Source: CAYFZR01 sp964347835 [NCBI: uncultured archaeon] (lineage in GTDB: Archaea > CAYFZR01). From it: DNA of 46,856 bases. The notes beneath the pieces were generated by a model. The model saw nothing but the letters and a program-made list of their open reading frames with translations. It was not told the DNA's origin and did no database searches. The stretch spans positions 1 to 46,856 of the forward strand of contig CAYFZR010000062.1 of NCBI GenBank assembly GCA_964347835.1, given 5' to 3'. Positions 40,246-46,856 of the stretch are shown piece after piece. The position numbers and the translations under genes are program-made. Positions within the stretch are counted from its first letter, which is position 1. Each line of letters opens with the position of its first letter.

Positions 40246-40746
40246 TCAGTCACCCGTTAAATAGTAATTACGTATTAAAGAATCGATTAAATCTTCCAAT
40301 GCTTTTTTGCCCATATATCCAGATTTTTTGCCCTCTATTTCAAATACGTCTTCCTTAAGTGCACCTGTTAATGTCAGAGGAACTCCTCTTACTCCGAATT
40401 TATTTGCAAGCGTAGTACCACTGATTCCTGTTTCTTTATTGTTTATTATAACCTTATTGGTATTATCAGAGCCTACTGGGACTATAACTTCAACAAAGTT
40501 TATCCCTTGGCCAATGTAAGACTTCTTTACCTCTAACCATATGGGTTCGTACAACTTACATGGATAGCAAGCCTTAGAATTTCCAAAGTAAATGACTGTC
40601 GGTTTGTCCTCTAAATAGGCAATGAAGTCGGGATCTAATTTTTTTGATTTTGCTTGGTCCGCAATATTAATACAGCCAGTGGATAAGCCAAACACAATTA
40701 TAACAAATACTAAGAGAGATTTAGAACTCATTGCTATCACTTTCAT
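40246..40746 (-). CDS. Thioredoxin-fold lipoprotein
   Basis: A 166-residue exported protein. The leader (KSLLVFVIIVFGLSTGC) ends in a lipobox at Cys25. The mature protein has a thioredoxin fold: PTVIYFGNSKACYPCKLYEPIW near 49-70 with redox site CYPC, and a cis-proline region FGVRGVPLTLTG near 118-129. It would reduce or sense disulfides outside the membrane. A TATA element (40762-40777) about 26 nt upstream of ATG 40746 suggests a leaderless mRNA; an internal ATG at 40731 is the alternative. Related in function to the DsbA-like lipoprotein at 13.1 kb, but not a close copy. Confidence 0.82.
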   Translation of the reverse strand: MKVIAMSSKSLLVFVIIVFGLSTGCINIADQAKSKKLDPDFIAYLEDKPTVIYFGNSKACYPCKLYEPIWLEVKKSYIGQGINFVEVIVPVGSDNTNKVIINNKETGISGTTLANKFGVRGVPLTLTGALKEDVFEIEGKKSGYMGKKALEDLIDSLIRNYYLTGD

Positions 40747-40857
40747 TTTGTCAGATTTGTAGGATTTAAATATAAATATTCTCTATTCAACGCCTTTTAT
40801 GATGGTATAACCTATGACCGCAACCTATATGTAATAATATAACCGACTTATATTACA

Positions 40858-41055
40858 ATGTCGGAAGACAGACTAAGACTAATTGAGAAAAAATTAGATG
40901 AAAACGAAAAGAAAATAAAAGAATTAGAAAAATTATTTGAAAACGGAGAGATCAATGAAGATGAATATACTGATTATTTGTATACATTCCAAAAAAATAA
41001 AGAATCTCTAATCGAAATGATTAAAATACTTAAAAAAGAGTTGATTGGCAGGTAG
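40858..41055 (+). CDS. Small coiled-coil protein
   Basis: A 65-residue, highly charged protein with two helices: EDRLRLIEKKLDENEKKIKEL and KNKESLIEMIKILKKEL, joined by NGEINEDEYTDYLYTF. It is a helical hairpin of the SHOCT or small coiled-coil kind, without other motifs. A TATA-like CCTATATGTAA at 40824-40834 suggests a leaderless transcript. Function unknown. Followed by a hairpin with a T-run at 41121-41145. Confidence 0.6.
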   Translation: MSEDRLRLIEKKLDENEKKIKELEKLFENGEINEDEYTDYLYTFQKNKESLIEMIKILKKELIGR

Positions 41056-41120
41056 TCCTTCACCCGTTTTTTCTTCCCATTATGTATAAAGTATATAAAG
41101 TACAATTTCTAATAAACAAG

Positions 41121-41145
41121 AGTGCAGCGAGCCACACTGCTTTTT
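41121..41145 (+). terminator. Terminator after the small coiled-coil gene
   Basis: GCAG-CGAGCCACA-CTGC (41124-41140; an alternative stem is AGTG/CACT) is followed directly by TTTTT. It shares the CGAGCCAC loop with two other local hairpins. Confidence 0.55.
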
Positions 41146-41148
41146 GAT

Positions 41149-41222
41149 AAAACTTTTTTATAAATGCTCAAAAATCATAGATTTTTGGCATGCCAAGAAT
41201 CTCGATTCTTGTGCAAAGTTTT
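41149..41222 (+). ncRNA. Structured two-hairpin element C upstream of eamA gene
   Basis: Two hairpins, CAAAAATC-ATA-GATTTTTG (41169-41187) and AAGAATC-TC-GATTCTT (41195-41210), are joined by GCATGCC and enclosed by an outer stem AAAACTTT/AAAGTTTT (41149-41156 with 41215-41222). The same order (hairpin, GCRTGCC linker, hairpin, GTGCA) occurs in element B, with compensatory base pairs (A-T to C-G in the first stem, G-C to T-A in the second). It lies about 40 nt before the EamA start on the same strand and may be a leader RNA or a repeat. Confidence 0.5.
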
Positions 41223-41225
41223 GAT

Positions 41226-41242
41226 GCAACGAGCCACGTTCC
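41226..41242 (+). repeat. AGCCA-loop hairpin next to the EamA start
   Basis: GCAACGAGCCACGTTCC shares 16 nt with the hairpin at 40206-40226. The stem here is only AACG/CGTT plus an outer G-C pair. It is followed directly by AGGAGATG, the SD region of the EamA gene, so folding could affect its translation. Confidence 0.4.
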
Positions 41243-41260
41243 AGGAGATGAAAATCAGGG

Positions 41261-42115
41261 ATGGATGAATTTGAAGGATATGTAAGGATAGGTCTCGGTG
41301 CCGTGCTAATGGGTTCCGTTGGCATATTCGTAAAGAGCACTGCGGGAATGAGCATAGGATCGGTGGTATTCTTCAGAACGTTCATAGGGTTTGTTATTCT
41401 TTTCTCAATTTTTTACTTTTCCAGGCGTTTGACCATTTTCGAGGATAAATCTGATCTGAAATATTTGATTTTGTCGGGAATACTCGCAGGAATAACAATT
41501 TTTTTATATTTTACAACTATGAAAGAGATTTCGATATCGATAGCGATTCTGTTATTGTATACTGCGCCTATTTTTGTAGCAATACTTTCTCCGCTGTTGA
41601 TTAAAGAGAGGATTACAAAAATAACTTTAGTATCTTTATTTTTCTCAATTTTGGGTATAATTCTTATCGCTGGACCAGATAAGTTGAGTATAGACACGCC
41701 ATACCTCCTTGGCATCTTTATTGGGGTTTTCTCTGGTCTAGCATACGGTCTGCAAATGATTGCCGCTAGATACCTCTCCCAAAAGTACTCTGGCGTTACA
41801 ATAGCGGTATGGGCAAATCTAATCACTTCTATCATGTTTTTTCCTTTTGTTTTAAAAACTCCCTATCAGGTTATAAAGGAAAATGCAGTGATTTTATTCT
41901 TTCTCGGATTGGTACCCACGGCAATAGCCTTTTCTTTGTACTTCTCTGGGTTTAAGAGAGTAAAGGCTTCAAATGCGAGCATAATATCTTTGTTAGAACC
42001 AGTAAGTGGAGTTTTTTTAGCATTTTTAATAATGAATGAGGAATTGAAGATGAATATATTGTTAGGCGGCGCCCTAATCTTATTTAGCGTGTACTTGCTA
42101 GTAAAATCAATTTAA
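41261..42115 (+). CDS. EamA/DMT-family transporter
   Basis: A 284-residue integral membrane protein with about ten spans in two homologous EamA repeats: GLGAVLMGSVGIFVKSTAG near 10, ISIAILLLYTAPIFVAILSPLLIKERIT near 90-117, and in the second half NASIISLLEPVSGVFLAFLIMNEEL near 237-260. These drug/metabolite transporters move amino acids, sugars or other small metabolites; the substrate is not predictable. An AGGAGATG site lies upstream. Structured element C is in its leader region. Confidence 0.85.
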   Translation: MDEFEGYVRIGLGAVLMGSVGIFVKSTAGMSIGSVVFFRTFIGFVILFSIFYFSRRLTIFEDKSDLKYLILSGILAGITIFLYFTTMKEISISIAILLLYTAPIFVAILSPLLIKERITKITLVSLFFSILGIILIAGPDKLSIDTPYLLGIFIGVFSGLAYGLQMIAARYLSQKYSGVTIAVWANLITSIMFFPFVLKTPYQVIKENAVILFFLGLVPTAIAFSLYFSGFKRVKASNASIISLLEPVSGVFLAFLIMNEELKMNILLGGALILFSVYLLVKSI

Positions 42116-42122
42116 ATAGTTA

Positions 42123-42557
42123 TTAACCCCTGCCCCCTCTCCAAACAATTATCGGAATGTCCCTTGGTGTCTTTTTTAAAACGCCCTCCGTAACACTCCC
42201 GAAGAAAAATCTTTCAGTAGCCTTAGTATGAGTAGCCATTAAAATTACGTTTACTCCGAGTTCTTTTGCTACTGATATTATCTCTTCTGTCGGTTTACCT
42301 TTTCTTGCAATGGTTTTTATTTTTATTCCATGCTCGTTGCCAATTTTTTTTACATTTTTCATTATTTTTAGGGCGTATTCTCTTAAAATCTTGTCTGTTA
42401 AACCAATATCTCTGTAATGTCTAAGAGGAGGGTGATGCTTAATGTCGAGGACTGTTAAGACTATTATTTCCGCTTCTTTAAACGACTCAATCGTTTGTTC
42501 TAATACAAAATAACTGCTTTTGGACCCATCAACAGGGACCAGAATTTTCTCGAACAT
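42123..42557 (-). CDS. Universal stress protein (UspA family) (3)
   Basis: A 144-residue Usp paralogue of the protein at 22177-22614; shared stretches include FEKILVPxDxSxSSYxVL at the start and GSVTExVxKxTPRDIPxxVWRG at the end. As there, the G-x2-G loop is replaced by ATHTKATERF. A TATA element CATATATAATT (42578-42588) is centred 26 nt before ATG 42557, so the mRNA is predicted to be leaderless. It converges with the EamA gene with a 7-nt gap. Confidence 0.88.
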   Translation of the reverse strand: MFEKILVPVDGSKSSYFVLEQTIESFKEAEIIVLTVLDIKHHPPLRHYRDIGLTDKILREYALKIMKNVKKIGNEHGIKIKTIARKGKPTEEIISVAKELGVNVILMATHTKATERFFFGSVTEGVLKKTPRDIPIIVWRGGRG

Positions 42558-42577
42558 GCTCGTAAAGTTAGCAACTT

Positions 42578-42588
42578 GTCATATATAA
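42578..42588 (-). promoter_or_regulatory. TATA box of Usp (3)
   Basis: CATATATAATT, read on the minus strand as AATTATATATG, lies with its centre 26 nt before the ATG at 42557, which is ideal for a leaderless archaeal transcript. Confidence 0.55.
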
Positions 42589-42713
42589 TTTTCTGAAGAC
42601 AATCTAGTTTAAAAAATCTGTTTTGGGAATCTCTCTGGTGCTCGTTGCCATCCCCGTTTGAAAGTAGGACTTTTCGTTCATCAACTTGCAAGGAGTTAGG
42701 ATTGTAATAAGTT

Positions 42714-43481
42714 TCACCTGATAATAAACGAACTACTAATAAAACGCTTTGTTCTTTGAATTAAGTCTTTTCCTTTTGGACTAACCTCAAACCTTCCAAC
42801 CCAAATTGCGATGGGCAATAATATGACGAATATATAGCCAATTCCCATTTTAAAGCTAGATATACTAATTTCATGCGAGACCTTTAGCATATTGCTGCAG
42901 AAAAATTCGAAGGAGTAAAATGCAGGTATTGCGAAGATATTCCAAAGACCCAAGTTACCTCGAAGCAGGAAGCTTAAGCATAAAACGAGTACTATTGGAC
43001 CGATTAAAAAGTTTAACTTGGATAATGTAAGGATTAGACCACTTACATCAGAGGGAAGATTGATGAAAAGTAACTCAAAGAAAGATTCTATTCTTCCTAC
43101 ACTCTTGATTTCTCCGATTATTATTTTATCAAAATGATAATCAGTGAAGGCATATCCATGCCAGTCCACGCTCCGATCAACGACTGAATCAGTTGCCTCT
43201 ACTATTGTACCACGAACAAAATTGCTTTCATCAGAAATAATGATCATTTTTCTTTTTGGCAATACATTCTCAACCATAAGAACTGTGTAACTATCTTTTT
43301 GAGTAACTAGAAATTCCCTGATATCATCTGGAAAGGAATTGAATTGAATGACTTCAAAATCTTTTACTACACCGACATTTTCAAGGTTGGAATGGACTAT
43401 GTAGGGTAGCAGGAGTAAAAAATAAAATATGGTCATTAAGAACACGACCACGTTAAAGCTCTTTTTCTTTTCCTCTTTCAT
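42714..43481 (-). CDS. Unknown membrane protein of the envelope pair
   Basis: A 255-residue protein with one N-terminal span (residues 8-29), a soluble outside domain of about 120 residues (FEVIQFNSFPDDIREF, TVLMVENVLPKRKMIIISDES, DWHGYAF near 127), and three or four spans at 150-235. I do not recognise a family. It starts 9 nt after the CARDB-like protein and likely works with it at the cell surface. The outside domain has beta-strand-like patterning resembling an OB-fold, which is a guess. Confidence 0.65.
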   Translation of the reverse strand: MKEEKKKSFNVVVFLMTIFYFLLLLPYIVHSNLENVGVVKDFEVIQFNSFPDDIREFLVTQKDSYTVLMVENVLPKRKMIIISDESNFVRGTIVEATDSVVDRSVDWHGYAFTDYHFDKIIIGEIKSVGRIESFFELLFINLPSDVSGLILTLSKLNFLIGPIVLVLCLSFLLRGNLGLWNIFAIPAFYSFEFFCSNMLKVSHEISISSFKMGIGYIFVILLPIAIWVGRFEVSPKGKDLIQRTKRFISSSFIIR

Positions 43482-43490
43482 ACGATCATC

Positions 43491-45083
43491 TCATTCCTTT
43501 TCGTTACCGTAGTTTATTCGAATGTGCGATCTGACTATTATGGCTCCAAGATAACCTATGAACGATAAAACGATCAGACCTAGCAGTGTTAATAGATATT
43601 TCGTAGGTATGGGGAAAGGTTTGCTATATATGCTGGTTTCGTATATCATAGAATTTGTATAGCTATTGCCAAACTTGTCTTTATAAGACACGTCGATATT
43701 CAATCCATATTTACCTTCTTTTGCCTTCGCTGGATCCACATAAACGCCGAAAGAAGCTGTTTGTGTTTCATCACGTCTAACTTCACCTATAAAATTATAG
43801 TTTTGGGTCAATATCTTTTCTCCGCCCAGTATCCTAACTTTAACATCTTCGGCTCTTTCCGTACCAACGTTTACGAATCTAATAATCAGTAATCCTTCTG
43901 TTTTCGGGTTTAATTTGCTAGGATCGAGAGTTATTTCTTGAATGTATACGTTTGGCTCTCCCCTGACCACGATACCAAAGGGGCTATTTTTTTGATGGGT
44001 TATTTGATTTTCATCGTCATACTCTAACATCGTATTAAACTCATATTGCCTGCTTTCTGCTTTCCTATCAACGTGCAGGCTAAAATTGACGACATATGTA
44101 TCATGATCAGGTCCTAAAGATCCGACAAATATCTCTGAATCAGATTTGATAGGAACTATAGGAGGTTTTGTAAACAAACTTGCCTTGACTGAATTTGCAA
44201 CCGAATCGCCAACAGTTTTGAGATGTACACTCAGGATAAAATCATCGCCGGGTTTGACCTTCTCAGGAACGGTTGTTACTTCCGTTATATCGATTTCAGA
44301 TGGCTCTTTTTTATAAATGTCTATTGATATAGGTCTGAAAATAACCACGGAGGCGTTGTCTTCATAAGTTATCGTAGATAGTATGGTGTAAGTCCAGGGC
44401 GGAATTTTTGTGGCCTTACATCTGAACGTAGCTTCCACTTGCTCACCTGGTCCAATACTACCCAGGAAGGCATCGATATCAACAGGAGCGAGTAAACCTA
44501 CATCTGGATTTAATGTCATCTCGACATTTCTCGCTTTGCCTGTTCCTACATTTTTAACTGCTACAAAAATTTCGAAGACTTCATTTGGGTTAATTCGCTT
44601 TGAGGCTGTCCAAACTTTTGTTATATCTAGAATTGGCTTTCCTCTGACATTTACTTCGATATTACCTTTTGCTTCCCTTAATTCCCCTTCACGAAGATAT
44701 TTAAAGGTAACAGGTAATTCATATGCTCCTGTGGAGATAGAATCATTGACATTGACGTAGAACAGAAGCCTTGCCTCGCCTCCCTTGCCAAGATTTCCAA
44801 CATAGAATTTATTTCTACCCGGCTTTGACGCTGAAAAGAATTCATTACGGGTAAATATACAAGTTATATCTTCAAATTCCTCGTCCAAAACATTCTCGAT
44901 ATAAACTTTCAGTTCCACATCCTGATCTCCGGGTCTTATCATGGAGGGGTAGGAAACAATTTTTTTAACATAAAAAGGTCCTATAATATTTTCCGTAGAT
45001 TTAAATTGTTTGCTGTAACCAATTTTTGCACATGAAAATGAAGCAATAACCAATAGGATAATCATGATAACATTTTTTCCCAT
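43491..45083 (-). CDS. Secreted protein of four CARDB/COG1361-like Ig repeats with C-terminal anchor
   Basis: A 530-residue surface protein. A signal sequence (KNVIMIILLVIASFSCA, possibly a lipid-modified Cys) is followed by about four 100-120 residue Ig-like domains. Each starts with a proline/strand pattern and a VxNVGxxxAxxV-type motif: VYIENVLDEEFED, VAVKNVGTGKARNV, VHLKTVGDSVANSV and IRFVNVGTERAEDV. A C-terminal span (YLLTLLGLIVLSFIGYLGAIIV) and short basic tail anchor it. The start is ATG 45083 after GGGAGGGT; a longer frame from 45167 has no SD. Such proteins make S-layer-associated or adhesion structures. Confidence 0.8.
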   Translation of the reverse strand: MGKNVIMIILLVIASFSCAKIGYSKQFKSTENIIGPFYVKKIVSYPSMIRPGDQDVELKVYIENVLDEEFEDITCIFTRNEFFSASKPGRNKFYVGNLGKGGEARLLFYVNVNDSISTGAYELPVTFKYLREGELREAKGNIEVNVRGKPILDITKVWTASKRINPNEVFEIFVAVKNVGTGKARNVEMTLNPDVGLLAPVDIDAFLGSIGPGEQVEATFRCKATKIPPWTYTILSTITYEDNASVVIFRPISIDIYKKEPSEIDITEVTTVPEKVKPGDDFILSVHLKTVGDSVANSVKASLFTKPPIVPIKSDSEIFVGSLGPDHDTYVVNFSLHVDRKAESRQYEFNTMLEYDDENQITHQKNSPFGIVVRGEPNVYIQEITLDPSKLNPKTEGLLIIRFVNVGTERAEDVKVRILGGEKILTQNYNFIGEVRRDETQTASFGVYVDPAKAKEGKYGLNIDVSYKDKFGNSYTNSMIYETSIYSKPFPIPTKYLLTLLGLIVLSFIGYLGAIIVRSHIRINYGNEKE

Positions 45084-45351
45084 TAATACCCTCCCGATAT
45101 TTCCACTTTCTTTTAAACATTTCCTGTTATAAATTTTTTTTGTGATTGTCCTTTCACATTTATGCAATCAATTTAATCTAGTCTTATTTCGATTTTTAAC
45201 CTTGAAAAAACTAATATTTCGAATTTTTAAACAATTTTAGCCGAATTCAATGAGGAAAAAGCGCTTTCTACTTAAAAGATGATCGATTTTTTTCAATAGT
45301 AAGGAAGGATTATATAAACCCAATGCTAAAAATTTGGGAAGGTGAATTGGT

Positions 45352-45384
45352 ATGATTTTAGAACTGGGTGAAAGATTATTATGA
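45352..45384 (+). CDS. Ten-residue leader peptide coupled to the flippase gene
   Basis: ATG 45352 encodes MILELGERLL and ends at TGA 45382-45384, overlapping the flippase ATG (45381). An SD GGTGAA (45341-45346) lies 5 nt before it, and a TATA-like TTATATAAA (45309-45317) predicts initiation near 45339. The flippase has its own GGGTGA 9 nt upstream, inside the peptide. Translational coupling or attenuation is possible. Confidence 0.4.
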   Translation: MILELGERLL

Positions 45385-46637
45385 TTGAAAACTTAAATAA
45401 AAGCGTAAAGATCCTTAAAGAAAAAATCAAAAGCCCGCTTTATAAAAATGCACTTTATCTTATCGTAGATAAGGCAGTTTACTCGGCTTTTGGTTTCTTT
45501 TTTTGGGTGATTGTTGCTAATCTTTATTTAACATCTGAAGTTGGTTTTGCATCAACCATCATATCATCCATGATCTTTTTGGCGATGCTTGCAACTTTCG
45601 GTTTTAATATCACTTTGATCAGGTTTTTGCCAAATAGCAACGTAAAGGAGGAAATAATTAACTCCTGTTTTACGATTACATCGATTTTTAGCTTGTTCTT
45701 ATCTCTGATTTTTTTGATAGTACTTCCCTTTTGGGTACCTAAATTGGCTTTTGTGAGAGAAGATCCTCAATTTACATTCTTTTTCGTCTTATTTACTTCG
45801 GTATGGGTGCTTACATTACTAATAGAAAGTTTGTTTATTTCAGAGAGGATTGCGAAGTATGTAGTAATTAAAAATTTGACATTTAATTTTTTGAAAATAC
45901 CATTGTGTATATTGTTGGTACATCAAAGTACTTTTGGAATCTTTTCCTCATGGGGATTTGCCTCCTTGGTAGCATTTCTGGTAGGTGTTCTTATTTTAAT
46001 GCCAAGAACTCTCTCTGAATATAAATTTAGATTAGGTATAAATAAAGAAGTTATTAAGCCGCTATTAGGTTTTTCATTTGGAAGCTATATTGTAGGAATT
46101 CTGCTCATATCTCCCGGGGCAATTTCACCTTTAATAATAGTTAAGGTACTTAACGCTGAGATGGCTGCATATTTCTATGTTTCATGGTCGATTGCAGAAC
46201 TTTTATTTGTAATTCCATTAAGCATCTCTGGCTCATTAATGGCTGAAGTATCTACTGATATAGAGAGTTTTGAAAAGAATAAGAAGAGAAGTGTTAAATT
46301 TATGTTCGTATTACTTATTCCTCTAATTCTCGCTACCATACTTTTTGCGGATAAGCTCTTACTCTTGTTTGGAAGAAACTATTCTAACTATGCTACAGGA
46401 ATCTTGCGACTTTTCGCGTTATCAGCCGTCCCTTATGCTATAAATTTTATCTTTATGACGATGAAGTACATTACAAAGGAGGTAAAAAAGGTTTTAGCTA
46501 TAAGTGGATTCATTGCAGTTGTAACTCTGGGTCTGGGTTACTTTTTGATGGGAAAAATCGGGTTAATCGGTATCGCAATCGCGTGGATTGCCAGCAATTT
46601 CATAATTACGCTATTTGCTTTTCGAGAAATATACTGA
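45381..46637 (+). CDS. Polysaccharide/oligosaccharide flippase (Wzx-like)
   Basis: A 418-residue MOP-superfamily membrane protein with about 12 spans. The opening LYLIVDKAVYSAFGFFFWVIVANLYLTSEVGFAS resembles the Wzx/RfbX start, with LIRFLPNS near 78 and the second-half core FGSYIVGILLISPGAISPLIIVKVL near 233. It would flip lipid-linked glycans for surface glycoproteins. It is likely full length. It follows divergently from the Ig-repeat surface protein, suggesting a cell-envelope region. Confidence 0.85.
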   Translation: MIENLNKSVKILKEKIKSPLYKNALYLIVDKAVYSAFGFFFWVIVANLYLTSEVGFASTIISSMIFLAMLATFGFNITLIRFLPNSNVKEEIINSCFTITSIFSLFLSLIFLIVLPFWVPKLAFVREDPQFTFFFVLFTSVWVLTLLIESLFISERIAKYVVIKNLTFNFLKIPLCILLVHQSTFGIFSSWGFASLVAFLVGVLILMPRTLSEYKFRLGINKEVIKPLLGFSFGSYIVGILLISPGAISPLIIVKVLNAEMAAYFYVSWSIAELLFVIPLSISGSLMAEVSTDIESFEKNKKRSVKFMFVLLIPLILATILFADKLLLLFGRNYSNYATGILRLFALSAVPYAINFIFMTMKYITKEVKKVLAISGFIAVVTLGLGYFLMGKIGLIGIAIAWIASNFIITLFAFREIY

Positions 46638-46856
46638 GAATAGAAAAGAATTGGGAACATAAATCTACTTAATATTCCGAGAAAAGACCTAATTTTCTAA
46701 ATAGGTTGAATTTTATTAAAATACAAACTCTTCGAAGGCTTTTTCCAGGGTCATTATCCCAAGAGAGAAGATATAACACTTTAATAACACTTTATAGAGA
46801 TATTCTGAGCTAAAAAGCAATAATTCTTATTAAAACTATTACAAACTAATATACAA
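46638..46856. other. Terminal noncoding stretch
   Basis: AT-rich sequence after the flippase stop. I see no open frame, hairpin with T-run or repeat with support; the next gene probably begins outside the window. Confidence 0.5.

Noticed and set aside
38793-41260. CRISPR array
   Set aside because: Repeats are few, of unequal spacing and partly inverted; no regular spacer pattern and no cas genes.

Overview
The window is archaeal chromosome, most likely from a euryarchaeon of the methanogen, anaerobic alkane-oxidiser or Archaeoglobus-like part of the tree. The evidence is RNA polymerase subunit Rpo10, the archaeosine enzymes ArcS and RaSEA, a GfcR-type PRTase regulator, KaiC-like ATPases, Lrp-type regulation, a TreT-type glycosyltransferase, a four-heme cytochrome c, and initiation signals of archaeal type. 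Those signals are TATA boxes about 26 nt before leaderless starts, and GGTGA/GGTGAT Shine-Dalgarno (SD) sites matching the archaeal 16S 3' end. The DNA is AT-rich. I cannot name the genus, and no mcr genes, rRNA or tRNA were seen.

Layout: 1-2.1 kb, trehalose-type sugar genes (a possible phosphatase tail, a DUF5752-like protein, TreT). 2.2-6.4 kb, a complete phosphate uptake operon pstSCAB-phoU. 6.4-10.1 kb (minus), Lrp regulator, a degenerate RecA-like protein, a small helical protein and a divergent family B DNA polymerase, which resemble a translesion module. 10.3-14.4 kb, two small lipoproteins, a GC-richer sulfur-transfer cassette (MBL-rhodanese and rhodanese-ferritin) that may be transferred, and a ferritin. 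14.5-18.5 kb, an MFS transporter, then a tungsten-type aldehyde oxidoreductase with its ferredoxin. 18.5-23.4 kb, three KaiC-like ATPases, a V4R protein and a V4R-like protein, and two Usp proteins, which look like a signalling cluster.

23.4-28.1 kb holds small zinc proteins, Rpo10, a membrane tetraheme cytochrome with a zinc-ribbon head, and a four-gene NHEJ operon (Ku, ligase, HD hydrolase, LigD-type polymerase). 28-32.1 kb carries a flavoprotein, the GfcR-like regulator, a PHP phosphoesterase and purB. 32.3-34.7 kb carries a Pro/Thr-only surface protein, an unknown protein and a flippase-like membrane protein. 34.7-38.8 kb is cobQ-arcS-raSEA.

38.8-41.25 kb is a gene-poor region of repeats: two related G/C-boxed elements, a 27-bp inverted repeat pair around 1.1 kb with a broken transposase-like fragment and a CxxC zinc protein, and a two-hairpin motif found twice with compensatory changes. 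41.2-46.6 kb carries an EamA transporter, a third Usp protein, two envelope proteins and a polysaccharide flippase.

The best candidates for something new are the exonuclease-dead PolB/RecA-like/small-protein operon, the NHEJ operon with an HD protein and altered polymerase motifs, the covarying two-hairpin repeat, and the zinc-ribbon tetraheme cytochrome.
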